From the NCBI GenBank assembly GCA_023423605.1, contig JAFAFF010000202.1:1-36479 (forward strand): a stretch of 36,479 bases of DNA, in the 5' to 3' direction. The DNA comes from Pseudomonadota bacterium (GTDB lineage Bacteria > Pseudomonadota > Gammaproteobacteria > Xanthomonadales > Xanthomonadaceae). Made by a program: the position numbers and the translations under genes. The notes under the pieces are model-generated. The model was not told the origin of the DNA, ran no database searches, and worked only from the letters and a program-made list of their open reading frames with translations. This document shows, piece after piece, positions 26,416 through 33,931 of this stretch; position 1 is the first letter of the stretch; each line of letters opens with the position of its first letter.

Positions 26416-27017
26416 ATCGGTCGGCGCGACATGCCGTGGTCGTGCTGGCCGCGGGCGGCAGCCGTCGGCTGGGTCAGCCCAAGCAACTGCTTGCGCGACA
26501 AGGAGAAACCCTGATCCATCGCGCTGCCCGCCTCGCTCTGGACACCGTACCGGACCGACTGGTCGTGGTGCTCGACAGCGAATGCGGGCCGCTCGCCGAT
26601 GCACTGGCGGATCTTCCGCATCACATTGCCATCAATGCCGATCCCTCTACTGGACTTGCCGGCAGCCTGCGTGCCGCTGGGCCGCAGGTTGCCGCATCCG
26701 CCTACGTGCTGGTGCTGGTCTGCGACCAGCCAGCGTTGTCGACCGCACACCTTGAAGCCCTGCTTCGCGGCGCGCGCATGGCCTCGTCCGGCTGCGCGGC
26801 AACGGCGCTCGACGGCCTGCCCAGCGTACCCGCGATCGTCCCGGGGCACTGGTTCACCACGATTGGCACCGCGCACCGCGACGCAGGTTTCCGTGCCCGT
26901 CTCCGGCAGCTGGATCCAACCGAGTTGTTCCTGCTGCAGGGCGACACTCTGGCGCAGGACATCGATACGCCCGCAGCGCTGATGCGCGCCCGCACCGATG
27001 GGCTGATCGACATCTGA
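26412..27017 (+). CDS. mocA: Molybdenum cofactor cytidylyltransferase
   Basis: Nucleotidyltransferase of 201 residues that adds CMP to molybdopterin to make the cytosine dinucleotide cofactor needed by PaoC. The N-terminal signature LAAGGSRRLGQPKQLL (residues 12-27) is that of MobA/MocA-type enzymes; TGLAGSLRAA and LVLVCDQPALS follow. The xanthine-oxidase-family context decides for MocA over MobA. Its ATG overlaps the chaperone stop, so all five genes of the set are chained by ATGA overlaps. It converges on the next gene with a 19-base gap. Confidence 0.93.
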   Translation: MNRSARHAVVVLAAGGSRRLGQPKQLLARQGETLIHRAARLALDTVPDRLVVVLDSECGPLADALADLPHHIAINADPSTGLAGSLRAAGPQVAASAYVLVLVCDQPALSTAHLEALLRGARMASSGCAATALDGLPSVPAIVPGHWFTTIGTAHRDAGFRARLRQLDPTELFLLQGDTLAQDIDTPAALMRARTDGLIDI

Positions 27018-27036
27018 GAGAGACACCTGAGCGATG

Positions 27037-27653
27037 TCAGGGCAACGGCTCGGCGGCCCTTTCCCTGAAATCGCGGACCAGTACTCCGGAGCGCCACGAC
27101 CAGCGCCATCTGTGCCTTCCGGCGGGTGGGCACGCAGGACCGCGCGCCGCCGATGTTTCCTCGAAACAGAGCGCTGAACCCGGCCGCCCACGAACGTCGC
27201 CTCGATTTCCCCGTCGATGATCTCCAGCCGCTCCAGCGCTCCCGGCAGGTGAACCGAGTCCTGGGCCGCATAACCCGAGGCACGTACCGCAGCATGATCC
27301 TCATCATCGACCCGGTTGGTGCCGGGGTACGCCGGCAGGCCCCGCCGGTAGCCAGGGCCCAGCGCGGTCATGACCACCAGCTCATTCTTCTGCACCGAGG
27401 TGCCGCCGGTCCAGGTGGACGTGTAGACGTAGATGATCTCCGCTGTTCCATCGCCATCGAGATCGGTCACGCTAATCTGTACAGGTCGGTAATCGTGCTC
27501 GATGTCGTGGGCTGGAATCAGCGTCAGTGTCGCCTGCCCCGCCTTCAGAGCGGCCGCAGGAGACGGCGCTGACGCCGTTGCCGACCCGTCGGCGCTCACC
27601 CCGGACGCCAGCACCATCTGCAGGAAGATGGCTGCGCACATTCTGCACACCAT
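27037..27653 (-). pseudogene. Secreted protein of unknown function with a C-terminal frameshift
   Basis: From ATG 27653 the product begins with a signal peptide (cleavage near SGVSA-DG). It continues with VQISVTDLDGDGTAEIIYVYTSTWTGGTS, a calcium-binding or FG-GAP-like strand pattern, up to EIEATFVGG. There the frame runs on through unlike sequence into mocA antisense. In the other register one finds PGSALCFEETSAARGPACPP and then a plausible end, RHRWRWSWRSGVLVRDF, with a stop at 27037-27039. A single missing base near 27183 (CCGG instead of CCGGG on the plus strand) explains this. I do not recognise the family with certainty. If the base is a sequencing error, it is an intact gene of about 205 codons. 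Confidence 0.6.
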
Positions 27654-27750
27654 GCCTGCAAGGAACACGCGTCCTCTCCAACAAGGGACCGGCCCTGATC
27701 GTGCCCCCCTGCCCCGATGTCCCGCCATCGGTAAACCGGGGTGCTGGCGA

Positions 27751-30102
27751 TCAGGTTGTTCCAGCGGCCCCTGGCACGGACATCGAATACGGCTGCTCAG
27801 CGCCCTGCCCCGGCCAGGCCATGTTGGCCTCGGCCTGCATCACGAAACGCAGTTCGCCGCCGGCCATGATCTCGTCATGGCGCAGGAAGGCCCGCTGCAG
27901 CGGTTTGCCGTTGAGCAGCACCGAACCGATGTAGCCGTGGCCGGCATCCAGTCCTTCGGCCACGATGCGCAGGCGCTTGCCGTTGGGCAGGTTCAGGGTC
28001 GCCTTGGGCAGGAACGGACGGCCAATGATGTATTCACCGCTTCCGGGCGCCACGGGATAGAAGCCCAGGGCGGTGAACAGATACCACGCCGACATCTGGC
28101 CGAGATCGTCATTGCCGGCCAGTCCATCGGGACGGTCGGCGTACTGGGTATCCATGATCTGCTTCAGGCGTGCCTGGGTACGCCACGGCTGGCCGGCGTG
28201 GGCATACAGGTAGGCCACGTGGTGGCTGGGTTCGTTGCCATGCGCATACCAGCCGATCAGCCCGGTGATGTCCTCCATGTGCTCGAACACGGCCGGGTCC
28301 ACTTTGGCCTCGAAGACCTGGTCCAGCCGCGCCAGCAGCGCATCGTTGCCGCCGTGCGCCGTCGCCAGCCCGGCAACATCCTGCGGCACATACCACGAAT
28401 ACTGCCAGGCATTGCCTTCGGTGTAATCGGTCCCGTAGCCGCTGGCATCGGGATCGAACGGCGTGCGGAAACTGCCATCGCGGTTGCGCGCGCGCATGAA
28501 GCCGGTATCGGCATCGAAGGCATGGCGCCAGTTGCCGGCACGCTTGTCGAATGCCTGCTGCACGTCGCTGCGGCCCAGCGCCTGCGCCATGCGCGCGATG
28601 GTCCAGTCGTCGTAGGCGTATTCCAGCGTCTTGCTGGCCGCCTCGCCCTCCTCGTCGATCGGCACCCAGCCCAGCTCGCGATATTGTGCGATGCCATCGT
28701 AAGGTCCGTAGTTGGCCGTGGCGACCATCGCATCCAGGGCTTTGTCGGCGTCGAAACCGCGAATGCCCTTCAGGTACGCATCGGCGATCACCGGCACGGC
28801 GTGGTAGCCGATCATGCACCACGTTTCCTGGCCGTGGAATGCCCATACCGGAAGCATGCCGTAGGCGCTGTGCTGCTGGTGCGCGATCAGCGAATTGATG
28901 AAATCGCTGTTGCGCTTCTCCGGCTGTACCAGGGTCAGCAGCGGATGCAGGGCGCGGTAGGTATCCCACAACGAGAACGTCGAGTAGTTGGTGAAGCCTT
29001 CGGCACGGTGCACGGCATTGTCCGAACCACGGTACTGGCCATCGGCGTCCATGAACAGTGTCGGGCCCAGAAGGGTGTGGTAGAGCGCGGTATAGGCGCT
29101 GCGGCGGTCATGCTCGGGCGCTTCGATGTCCAGCACCGCCAGCGCATCAGACCACTGCCGGCGAGCATCGGCGCGCACCTTGTCGAAATCGAATCCCGGC
29201 ACTTCCGCTTCCAGGTTCGCGATGGCGCCCGCCTCGCTCACCGGCGACAGCGCGACGGTGATCACCAGCGGGGCATCCAGCATGCCGAAATCGAAGGTGC
29301 CGACCAGTTGCCGGCCCTCGATCTGCGCGCGCTGCTTCGGCGACTGGTGGCCCGGCGGCGGAAAGCCCTTGTAGGCGATATCGGTTTCGGTGTTGTGCAG
29401 TTCGTGGGCCTTTACCGGGCGCGAAAAACGCATCGCGAAATACAACTGCCGTCCCGGCGCCCAGCCGCGGGTTTCCCGGAAGCCGGTCAGCGTTCCATCC
29501 TCGCGCAGGCGCAGGCGCGACCACAGGATCTTGCCTGGATAATCGTAGAGGCTGGTGCGCAGGTCCAGCAGCACCCTGGCCGGCGTACCGGCGGGATAGG
29601 TGTAACGGTGCACGCCCACACGGCTGCTGGCGGTCAGCTCCGCGCGTACATGGGCATCGTCGAGGGTGACCGCGTAATACCCCGGTTCGGCACGCTCATC
29701 GTCGTGGCGGAACCGCGATGCGTAACCGCTGGTGGGCACTTCGGGATCGCCGCGTTCCAGGCCGCGGTCGCCGGTGTAGGGCATCAGCAGCACATCGCCG
29801 AGATCGGAATGGCCGCTGCCGGAAAAATGCGTGTGCGAGAAGCCGACGATGCTGGAATCGTCATGCCGGTAGCCGGCGGCCCAGTCATACGCTTTTTCGC
29901 GCGGCTGGATGCGCGTATCCGGGCTCAGCTGGACCATGCCGAACGGCACCGTGGCACCCGGATAGGTGTGCCCCTCGCCCGCCGTGCCGATGAACGGATC
30001 GACGGCGGCGAAGGCACGCTCTCCGACGCTGGCGGCGTGCGCGTTGGCAAGACCGGCCATCATGCCCACCACGGTGGCGGCGACTCTCCAGCGGTTCAAC
30101 AT
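27751..30102 (-). CDS. GH92 family alpha-mannosidase, secreted
   Basis: Exo-acting alpha-mannosidase (mostly alpha-1,2) of 783 residues. A signal peptide covers residues 1-24. The family 92 opening VDPFIGTAGEGHTYPGATVPFGMVQLSPDTR is at residues 34-64, TEGNAWQYSW (561-570) carries the probable acid Glu562, and GNDDLGQMSAWYLFTALGFYP (663-683) carries the aspartate pair that acts as base. Enzymes of this family need calcium. It probably trims mannose from eukaryotic N-glycans or yeast mannan. ATG 30102 gives a clean signal peptide. The only other gene on the same transcript might be the secreted protein 98 bases downstream. Confidence 0.94.
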   Translation of the reverse strand: MLNRWRVAATVVGMMAGLANAHAASVGERAFAAVDPFIGTAGEGHTYPGATVPFGMVQLSPDTRIQPREKAYDWAAGYRHDDSSIVGFSHTHFSGSGHSDLGDVLLMPYTGDRGLERGDPEVPTSGYASRFRHDDERAEPGYYAVTLDDAHVRAELTASSRVGVHRYTYPAGTPARVLLDLRTSLYDYPGKILWSRLRLREDGTLTGFRETRGWAPGRQLYFAMRFSRPVKAHELHNTETDIAYKGFPPPGHQSPKQRAQIEGRQLVGTFDFGMLDAPLVITVALSPVSEAGAIANLEAEVPGFDFDKVRADARRQWSDALAVLDIEAPEHDRRSAYTALYHTLLGPTLFMDADGQYRGSDNAVHRAEGFTNYSTFSLWDTYRALHPLLTLVQPEKRNSDFINSLIAHQQHSAYGMLPVWAFHGQETWCMIGYHAVPVIADAYLKGIRGFDADKALDAMVATANYGPYDGIAQYRELGWVPIDEEGEAASKTLEYAYDDWTIARMAQALGRSDVQQAFDKRAGNWRHAFDADTGFMRARNRDGSFRTPFDPDASGYGTDYTEGNAWQYSWYVPQDVAGLATAHGGNDALLARLDQVFEAKVDPAVFEHMEDITGLIGWYAHGNEPSHHVAYLYAHAGQPWRTQARLKQIMDTQYADRPDGLAGNDDLGQMSAWYLFTALGFYPVAPGSGEYIIGRPFLPKATLNLPNGKRLRIVAEGLDAGHGYIGSVLLNGKPLQRAFLRHDEIMAGGELRFVMQAEANMAWPGQGAEQPYSMSVPGAAGTT

Positions 30103-30121
30103 CGACAGGCTCCCCGGTGAA

Positions 30122-30137
30122 TTTGGATCGATATAAA
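30122..30137. promoter_or_regulatory. Possible operator upstream of the GH92 gene
   Basis: TTTGGATCGATATAAA is an imperfect palindrome centred on ATCGAT, 20-35 bases before the GH92 start. A second inverted pair, GGATCG (30125-30130) and CGATCC (30140-30145), overlaps it. Such sites often bind LacI-family sugar regulators; no regulator is nearby. Confidence 0.3.
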
Positions 30138-30174
30138 GCCGATCCTAGCACCGCCGAACCTGCCGGACCACCAC

Positions 30175-30235
30175 GTAAAGCGGGGCTCCGCCCCCGCTGC
30201 TCGGTGAACATCAGCCGGGCAAAGCCCGGCTCTAC
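30175..30235. repeat. Inverted pair of GTAG-type palindromic repeats, diverged
   Basis: GTAAAGCGGGGC with GCCCCCGCT arm (30175-30200) and an inverted AGCCGGGC/GCCCGGCT unit ending CTAC at 30235. The first copy differs from the GTAG consensus by one base in the head. It lies between GH92 and the thioredoxin-like gene. Confidence 0.8.
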
Positions 30236-30274
30236 GAAACATGCGGCCGGCCGATCGGCGATTACCCGACGATG

Positions 30275-30604
30275 TCAGACCAGCGCGGTGGCGAGTGGCT
30301 GCAGGTCATCCGGCGTACGAGGCCGCACCACGCGCGCCACTTCCACGCCATCGCGCAGCAGCACCAGGGTCGGCCACAGCTTTACCGCGAAGGAACGGCC
30401 CAGCGGCCGCCCCTTGCCGTCCTCCACCCAGCGCTCCGCCAGTCCGGCATGCTGTTGCAGGAACGCCTGCACCGCCGGCCGGGCGGCCTGGCAATGCCCG
30501 CACCACGTCGCACCGAACTGCAGCAGCAGCCAGCCGCGTGACTGATCGATGTCCGCGCGCAGTGGCTCTTCGCCTTGCGCACCCTGTCCGTCCACCGTGG
30601 ACAT
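30275..30604 (-). CDS. Thioredoxin-family protein
   Basis: A 109-residue thioredoxin fold protein with the active site WCGHC (Cys35 and Cys38), FGATWCGHCQAARP, and the cis-proline loop KLWPTLVLLRDG. It lacks a signal peptide, so it should act in the cytoplasm as a reductant or disulfide exchanger. The ATG at 30604 shares one base with the stop of the host-attachment gene (TGATG), so the two are translationally coupled. Confidence 0.9.
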   Translation of the reverse strand: MSTVDGQGAQGEEPLRADIDQSRGWLLLQFGATWCGHCQAARPAVQAFLQQHAGLAERWVEDGKGRPLGRSFAVKLWPTLVLLRDGVEVARVVRPRTPDDLQPLATALV

Positions 30605-31017
30605 CAGGAAAGCGCCCGCTCGATGTCTTCCAGCGGTGCATTGATGAAATCCTTGGCGAGATCCTTCACCAGGCGTGCCTGCGCCTCCTTGTGCAGCTGC
30701 GGACGAATCCTGCCCAGCGTCTGCGGATCGGCCACCAGCACCAGATGGGCATAGCGGTTGTTGAGCGCGTCCTCGTTGAGCTGTCCCGCCAGTTGCTTGG
30801 CGAACGTCGCCTCGTTGAGCTGGGTGATGCTCATGTCGTTGGGCATGGAACCGGACGGTCCCTGGCCGGAAACGCCCTGTTCGCTGACATCGCGCAGTTT
30901 CAGCTCATCCTCCTGTTTCAGCTTCAGGGCGGCACCACTGCCGATGCTGGTGAACACACGCGCCGAAGCACCATCGGCCACCACCACCAGCGTGCCTTCG
31001 GGAATGCTCTGGGTCAT
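30604..31017 (-). CDS. Host attachment family protein
   Basis: A 137-residue cytoplasmic protein matching the host-attachment (Host_attach / baeRF-like) family: GTLVVVADGASARVFTS at residues 8-24, FAKQLAGQL and LVLVADPQTLGRIRPQL. The family has an eRF1-like fold; the name comes from plant-microbe work and the biochemical role is unclear. AAGGAG lies upstream of ATG 31017. The frame is open further, to 31323, but the extra part has no ribosome site and runs across a degraded repeat. Confidence 0.82.
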   Translation of the reverse strand: MTQSIPEGTLVVVADGASARVFTSIGSGAALKLKQEDELKLRDVSEQGVSGQGPSGSMPNDMSITQLNEATFAKQLAGQLNEDALNNRYAHLVLVADPQTLGRIRPQLHKEAQARLVKDLAKDFINAPLEDIERALS

Positions 31018-31132
31018 CAATCTGCTCCTTCGCGTCGTACGCGATTGCGGTATCCAGCTCCAGCGTAAGCAGAATGGCGTAAGGATGACGCGTGCCCGGT
31101 GTATGCATTGCGTGCAACGTGAAGAACGCCCC

Positions 31133-31155
31133 AGCGGGACAGAGCCCTGCTCCAC
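31133..31155. repeat. Degraded GTAG-type palindromic half-unit
   Basis: AGCGGGACAGAGCCCTGCT followed by CCAC resembles one inverted half of the repeats at 13541 and 17957 with several substitutions, in the gap between two divergent genes. Confidence 0.5.
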
Positions 31156-31203
31156 GACGCCAGGATCGGGTACGCTGCGTTTTCCGCCGAGATTCCGGAG
31201 TGC

Positions 31204-31449
31204 ATGATGGAAAGGACCAGGCTCTTTCGTGGTATGGCGTTGTGCGGGCTGCTCTGCGGGCTGGCCGCCTGTGCCACCTACGATGATTCGGCCATGTATG
31301 GCCATTGCACCGAGCCGGCGCACGTCAAGGACCTGCCGCCGCAGGTGGCCAGGCGCGAAAGCCGCTGCGACCGGCTGGAATGGAACACCGGAAAGGACGC
31401 CGAAGGCGCACGCCCGCTGGATTTCAGCGGACGCCGAAAGGACGACTGA
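31204..31449 (+). CDS. Small lipoprotein of unknown function
   Basis: An 81-residue protein with a lipoprotein signal: charged start, hydrophobic run GMALCGLLCGL and lipobox LAAC with Cys23. The mature part is short, polar and has no recognised domain. ATG 31204 and ATG 31207 are both possible. Its last 26 bases overlap, on the opposite strand, the end of the yjjG gene, an uncommon but tolerated convergent layout. Confidence 0.7.
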   Translation: MMERTRLFRGMALCGLLCGLAACATYDDSAMYGHCTEPAHVKDLPPQVARRESRCDRLEWNTGKDAEGARPLDFSGRRKDD

Positions 31450-32185
31450 GCGTTCCCTGCCCTGCGGCGTCGTCCACTACGGCGACCGTACCACCGCCCA
31501 GCAGGCCATGGATGCTGTCCAGCCGTGCCGCTTCATAGGTGGGCAGCGCATCGCTTTCATTGCTTGCGCCGTGCGGATTGAACCAGCAGCTGTCGATGCC
31601 GAAGCGGTTGCCACCCAGCACGTCCGCTTCCAGGCGGTCGCCGATGATGAGGGTCTGTCGCTTCACGAATGCCGTGGCCATGCGCGTGGTGTAATCGAAG
31701 AAGCGTTCGTCCGGTTTGGCATGCCCGCAGGCCTCGGACGTGGCCACGAAACCGATCAGGTCCTGCAGGCCGGAACAGGCGATGCGCCGGCGTTGTACCT
31801 GTTCGATGCCATTGGTGATGATGCCGATCTGTCCGTGCGCCGACAGCGCCTCGCACAGCGCCCGGGCACCCTTCACCAGCACCACGGTCTGCGGCAGCCA
31901 CTCCAGGTAGGCGTGGCTGGCGGCGACCGGATCGATATCGATGCGGTGCTGGCCGAGCACGCGGCGGAAGCGCTCCACCTTCAGGAATTCCTTGTCCACC
32001 CGTCCGCCTTCCAGCTCCTGCCACAGCTGCCGGTTCACCGCCTGGTAATCGGCAAACAGCGAATCGGCGTGCTGCGTTATCCCGAAGCCATGCAGCGTAC
32101 GTTCGAACGACAGCCTTTCCGACGCGCGGAAATCCAGCAGGGTGTCATCCAGATCGAGCAGGAACAGGCGGTAATGCATGGCCAT
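31424..32185 (-). CDS. yjjG: YjjG-like pyrimidine 5'-nucleotidase (HAD superfamily)
   Basis: Haloacid-dehalogenase phosphatase of 253 residues that resembles E. coli YjjG, a nucleotidase that removes non-canonical pyrimidine nucleotides. Motif I is LDLDDTLLDF with Asp11 and Asp13, motif II IGIITNG, motif III AKPDERFFDY, and motif IV GDRLEADVLGG. The helical cap region shows DYQAVNRQLWQELEGG as in YjjG. ATG 32185 is used; ATG 32179 two codons later is equally possible. The C-terminal 30 residues run past the usual end and overlap the lipoprotein gene. The tmRNA terminator ends 55 bases upstream. Confidence 0.85.
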   Translation of the reverse strand: MAMHYRLFLLDLDDTLLDFRASERLSFERTLHGFGITQHADSLFADYQAVNRQLWQELEGGRVDKEFLKVERFRRVLGQHRIDIDPVAASHAYLEWLPQTVVLVKGARALCEALSAHGQIGIITNGIEQVQRRRIACSGLQDLIGFVATSEACGHAKPDERFFDYTTRMATAFVKRQTLIIGDRLEADVLGGNRFGIDSCWFNPHGASNESDALPTYEAARLDSIHGLLGGGTVAVVDDAAGQGTLSRPFGVR

Positions 32186-32240
32186 GCAGTGTAGCGGTCC
32201 CGCGCGCCCGTCACCACCGCCGGACAGGCTGCGCCCCCGG

Positions 32241-32273
32241 TAAAGAACCACCCCGCCGTTTCCGGCGGGGTGG
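32241..32273 (-). terminator. Rho-independent terminator of the tmRNA gene
   Basis: On the minus strand CCACCCCGCCG, a 4-base GAAA loop and CGGCGGGGTGG form a perfect 11-bp stem, followed by TTCTTT. It lies directly after the tag-bearing half of the tmRNA and before yjjG. Confidence 0.9.
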
Positions 32274-32580
32274 CTGCGCGTTCGATGACCACGTGCGCTT
32301 GCGTGGATCAGGCCGCGAAACGGACCTGATGATAATCGTCCTGATTGGCGATTATGGTTGTTGCGCCGATTACGTCGGTCGCCTCTCGGGCTGTCCACGC
32401 AGATTGCTCGCCACGTCGAAACCAGTACAGCCCCTTCACCTGGGTATTGGCCCCCCAACAGCCAGGTGGTGGAGCTGGCGGGACTCGAACCCGCGTCCGC
32501 AACGCATCCTCCTTGCTTCATACAGCCATATCCCGTTGCCAACGACTGCATTCCGGGTGCGCCCGTGTAGCGGCGCAGGC
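32274..32580 (-). ncRNA. ssrA: tmRNA (ssrA) in circularly permuted, two-piece form
   Basis: tmRNA rescues stalled ribosomes: it enters as an alanyl-tRNA mimic, then serves as template for a degradation tag. Transcribed here leftward. The acceptor half comes first and ends at 32467 with the T-arm GCGGGTTCGAGTCCCGC and the 3' strand CAGCTCC-ACCA. A 32-base spacer follows (32466-32435), then the coding half starts at 32434 with GGGGCTG and the D-region CTGGTTTCGACG. GGGGCUG pairs with CAGCUCC over seven pairs, including the G3-U wobble that marks alanine tRNAs. Helix P2 can form between halves (GCAAT/GTTGC and ACAGCC/GGCTGT). The tag frame is at 32349-32308. The spacer itself folds (CACCTGG/CCAGGTG), so it would be cut out of a precursor. 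The 5' end is approximate; a weak promoter may lie near 32619-32591. Confidence 0.9.
32308..32349 (-). other. tmRNA tag-peptide reading frame (ANQDDYHQVRFAA)
   Basis: The resume codon is GCC at 32349-32347. The six bases before it read AUAAUC, against AUAGUC in E. coli as I recall it, so the U(-5) and A(-4) needed for frame setting are kept. Thirteen codons follow, giving ANQDDYHQVRFAA, and TGA at 32310-32308. The start AN-x-D-D and the end AA are typical of proteolysis tags; Phe before AA replaces the commoner Leu, Val or Ile. Confidence 0.88.
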
Positions 32581-32657
32581 GTATTGGGCCATCATCAGGA
32601 CACGCCGGCTTTCAGAAAACGATCTTCATGCACATGGGCATCGCCGTCGTCCTCGCG

Positions 32658-33347
32658 TCAGGCCGCATTGCCCAGCAGGCCGACGGCTACGTCCAGGCTC
32701 CGCTCCAGCGCCAACAGATGGGCGGCAAAGCCGTCCGGTGCGCGTCCGCTGCGGCGGGCGCTGGTCATGACGCACGGGCTGCCGCCCCAGTGGATACGCG
32801 CGCCGCCGGCATGCAGCCGTGCCACGAGCGCTACATCCTCGTGGCAGGGCATCGCCGCGAATCCACCAGCAGCCGCATACGCCCGCGCACATACACCCAG
32901 ATTGGCGCCGTGGATACGGCCGTGCCCGTCGCCCCAGCGTTCGGTGAGGTGCAGATGCCTGCGCAGTACCTGCTCGTCCTCGCTGCCGGCCAGCAGGTCC
33001 ACCACCCCGCAGAAGACATCGTGTCCGCAGGCCAGCTGTGCAGCCAGCCAGTCGGCGGGCACGCGGCTGTCGGCGTCGGTGCTGGCCAGCCAGCGCGCGC
33101 CCTGCGCAACCAGATGGGCGGCAGCGGCCGCACGCGCGGCGCCGACACAGCGCACCTGCAGTTCCAGGGTCTCCACGCCGGCCAGCCGACACTGCCAGCC
33201 GGTGCTGTCGATGCACGCATCCAGCGCAACCATCACCCGCACGTCCTCGCCGCGAAGCGCAGGATGGCGCGCCGCGGCCTGCACCGAGGCCAGGCATGCG
33301 CCGATGCTCTCCGCTTCATCATGGGCGGGTATCAACACCCCGATCAT
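32658..33347 (-). CDS. Family 2 glycosyltransferase
   Basis: A 229-residue GT-A fold enzyme without membrane helices. The N-terminal strand is VLIPAHDEAESIGACLASV, and the nucleotide-sugar and metal site is STDADSRVP with Asp91 and Asp93. HEDVALVARLHAGGARI in the later part holds the probable catalytic acidic pair (CHEDVALV). It is the last gene of a four-gene cassette and its ATG overlaps the methyltransferase stop. Donor and acceptor are unknown. It ends just upstream of the tmRNA leader. Confidence 0.86.
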   Translation of the reverse strand: MIGVLIPAHDEAESIGACLASVQAAARHPALRGEDVRVMVALDACIDSTGWQCRLAGVETLELQVRCVGAARAAAAAHLVAQGARWLASTDADSRVPADWLAAQLACGHDVFCGVVDLLAGSEDEQVLRRHLHLTERWGDGHGRIHGANLGVCARAYAAAGGFAAMPCHEDVALVARLHAGGARIHWGGSPCVMTSARRSGRAPDGFAAHLLALERSLDVAVGLLGNAA

Positions 33348-33931
33348 CGCCGTCCCTCCGCAGCCGCGACCGATGCCGGTGCGCGCGCCCAGCCCTGCAG
33401 CAGGAAGTCATCGTCACGATAAGCGAACACCGTCGCCAGGTGCTCACCAAGGGCTGCATGTACCGCCTCGGCGCTGCAGCGTGCCTGTGCGAACGGCACG
33501 CGCCAGTGGCACGCCACCAGCAACCCATTGGGCGCAAGCGCGGCATGCAGGCCGTCGCGCAGCGCCGGCAGTTCGGCGGCCGACAGGTAATAGCCCATCT
33601 CGCTGCACACGATCAGATCGAAGTGGCCTTCCGGCCACTGTTCCGGATGACGTGCCTGCTGCAGCCGCACATGCGGCAGGTGGCGCGTGGACTGTCGCGC
33701 CTGTTGCAGGGCGGCGGCGCTCAGGTCGGTGGCCAGCAGCCAGTCGCAGCGGCTGGCCAGTTCACGGGTAAGCACGCCGTTGGAGCACCCCGCCTCCCAG
33801 CCGCGCGGATAACGCGCGTGTGGCAGGCTCGCCAGCAGCAATGCACGCTTGCGTGCCTCATACCAGGAACGGTGATAACCGAACGGGTCAGCACGGGCGT
33901 GCAGTTCATCGAAGTAGGCGCTCATGTTCAT
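33344..33931 (-). CDS. SAM-dependent methyltransferase (NodS-like class I)
   Basis: Class I methyltransferase of 195 residues. The SAM site motif is GWEAGCSNGVLTRELA (44-59) with LLATDLSAAAL (66-76) supplying the acidic ribose contact, and FDLIVCSEMGYYLS is motif IV. The start of the protein, YFDELHARADPFGYHRSWYEARKRALLLASLP, matches the NodS-like methyltransferases that act on amino-sugar-linked substrates. Start 33931 is chosen because it makes an ATGA overlap with the deacetylase gene. A PIG-L de-N-acetylase next to an N-methyltransferase suggests successive steps: free an amine, then methylate it. This is inference from context. Confidence 0.85.
   Translation of the reverse strand: MNMSAYFDELHARADPFGYHRSWYEARKRALLLASLPHARYPRGWEAGCSNGVLTRELASRCDWLLATDLSAAALQQARQSTRHLPHVRLQQARHPEQWPEGHFDLIVCSEMGYYLSAAELPALRDGLHAALAPNGLLVACHWRVPFAQARCSAEAVHAALGEHLATVFAYRDDDFLLQGWARAPASVAAAEGRR

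Noticed and set aside
32467..32500. 3' end of an ordinary tRNA
   Set aside because: The T-arm and CCA look like a tRNA, but there is no anticodon arm or D-arm upstream. The matching 5' strand lies downstream, which fits a permuted tmRNA.
32308..32502. Small protein gene of 64 codons on the minus strand
   Set aside because: It spans the tmRNA T-arm, spacer and tag. Only the tag part is meant to be translated, from the resume codon at 32349.
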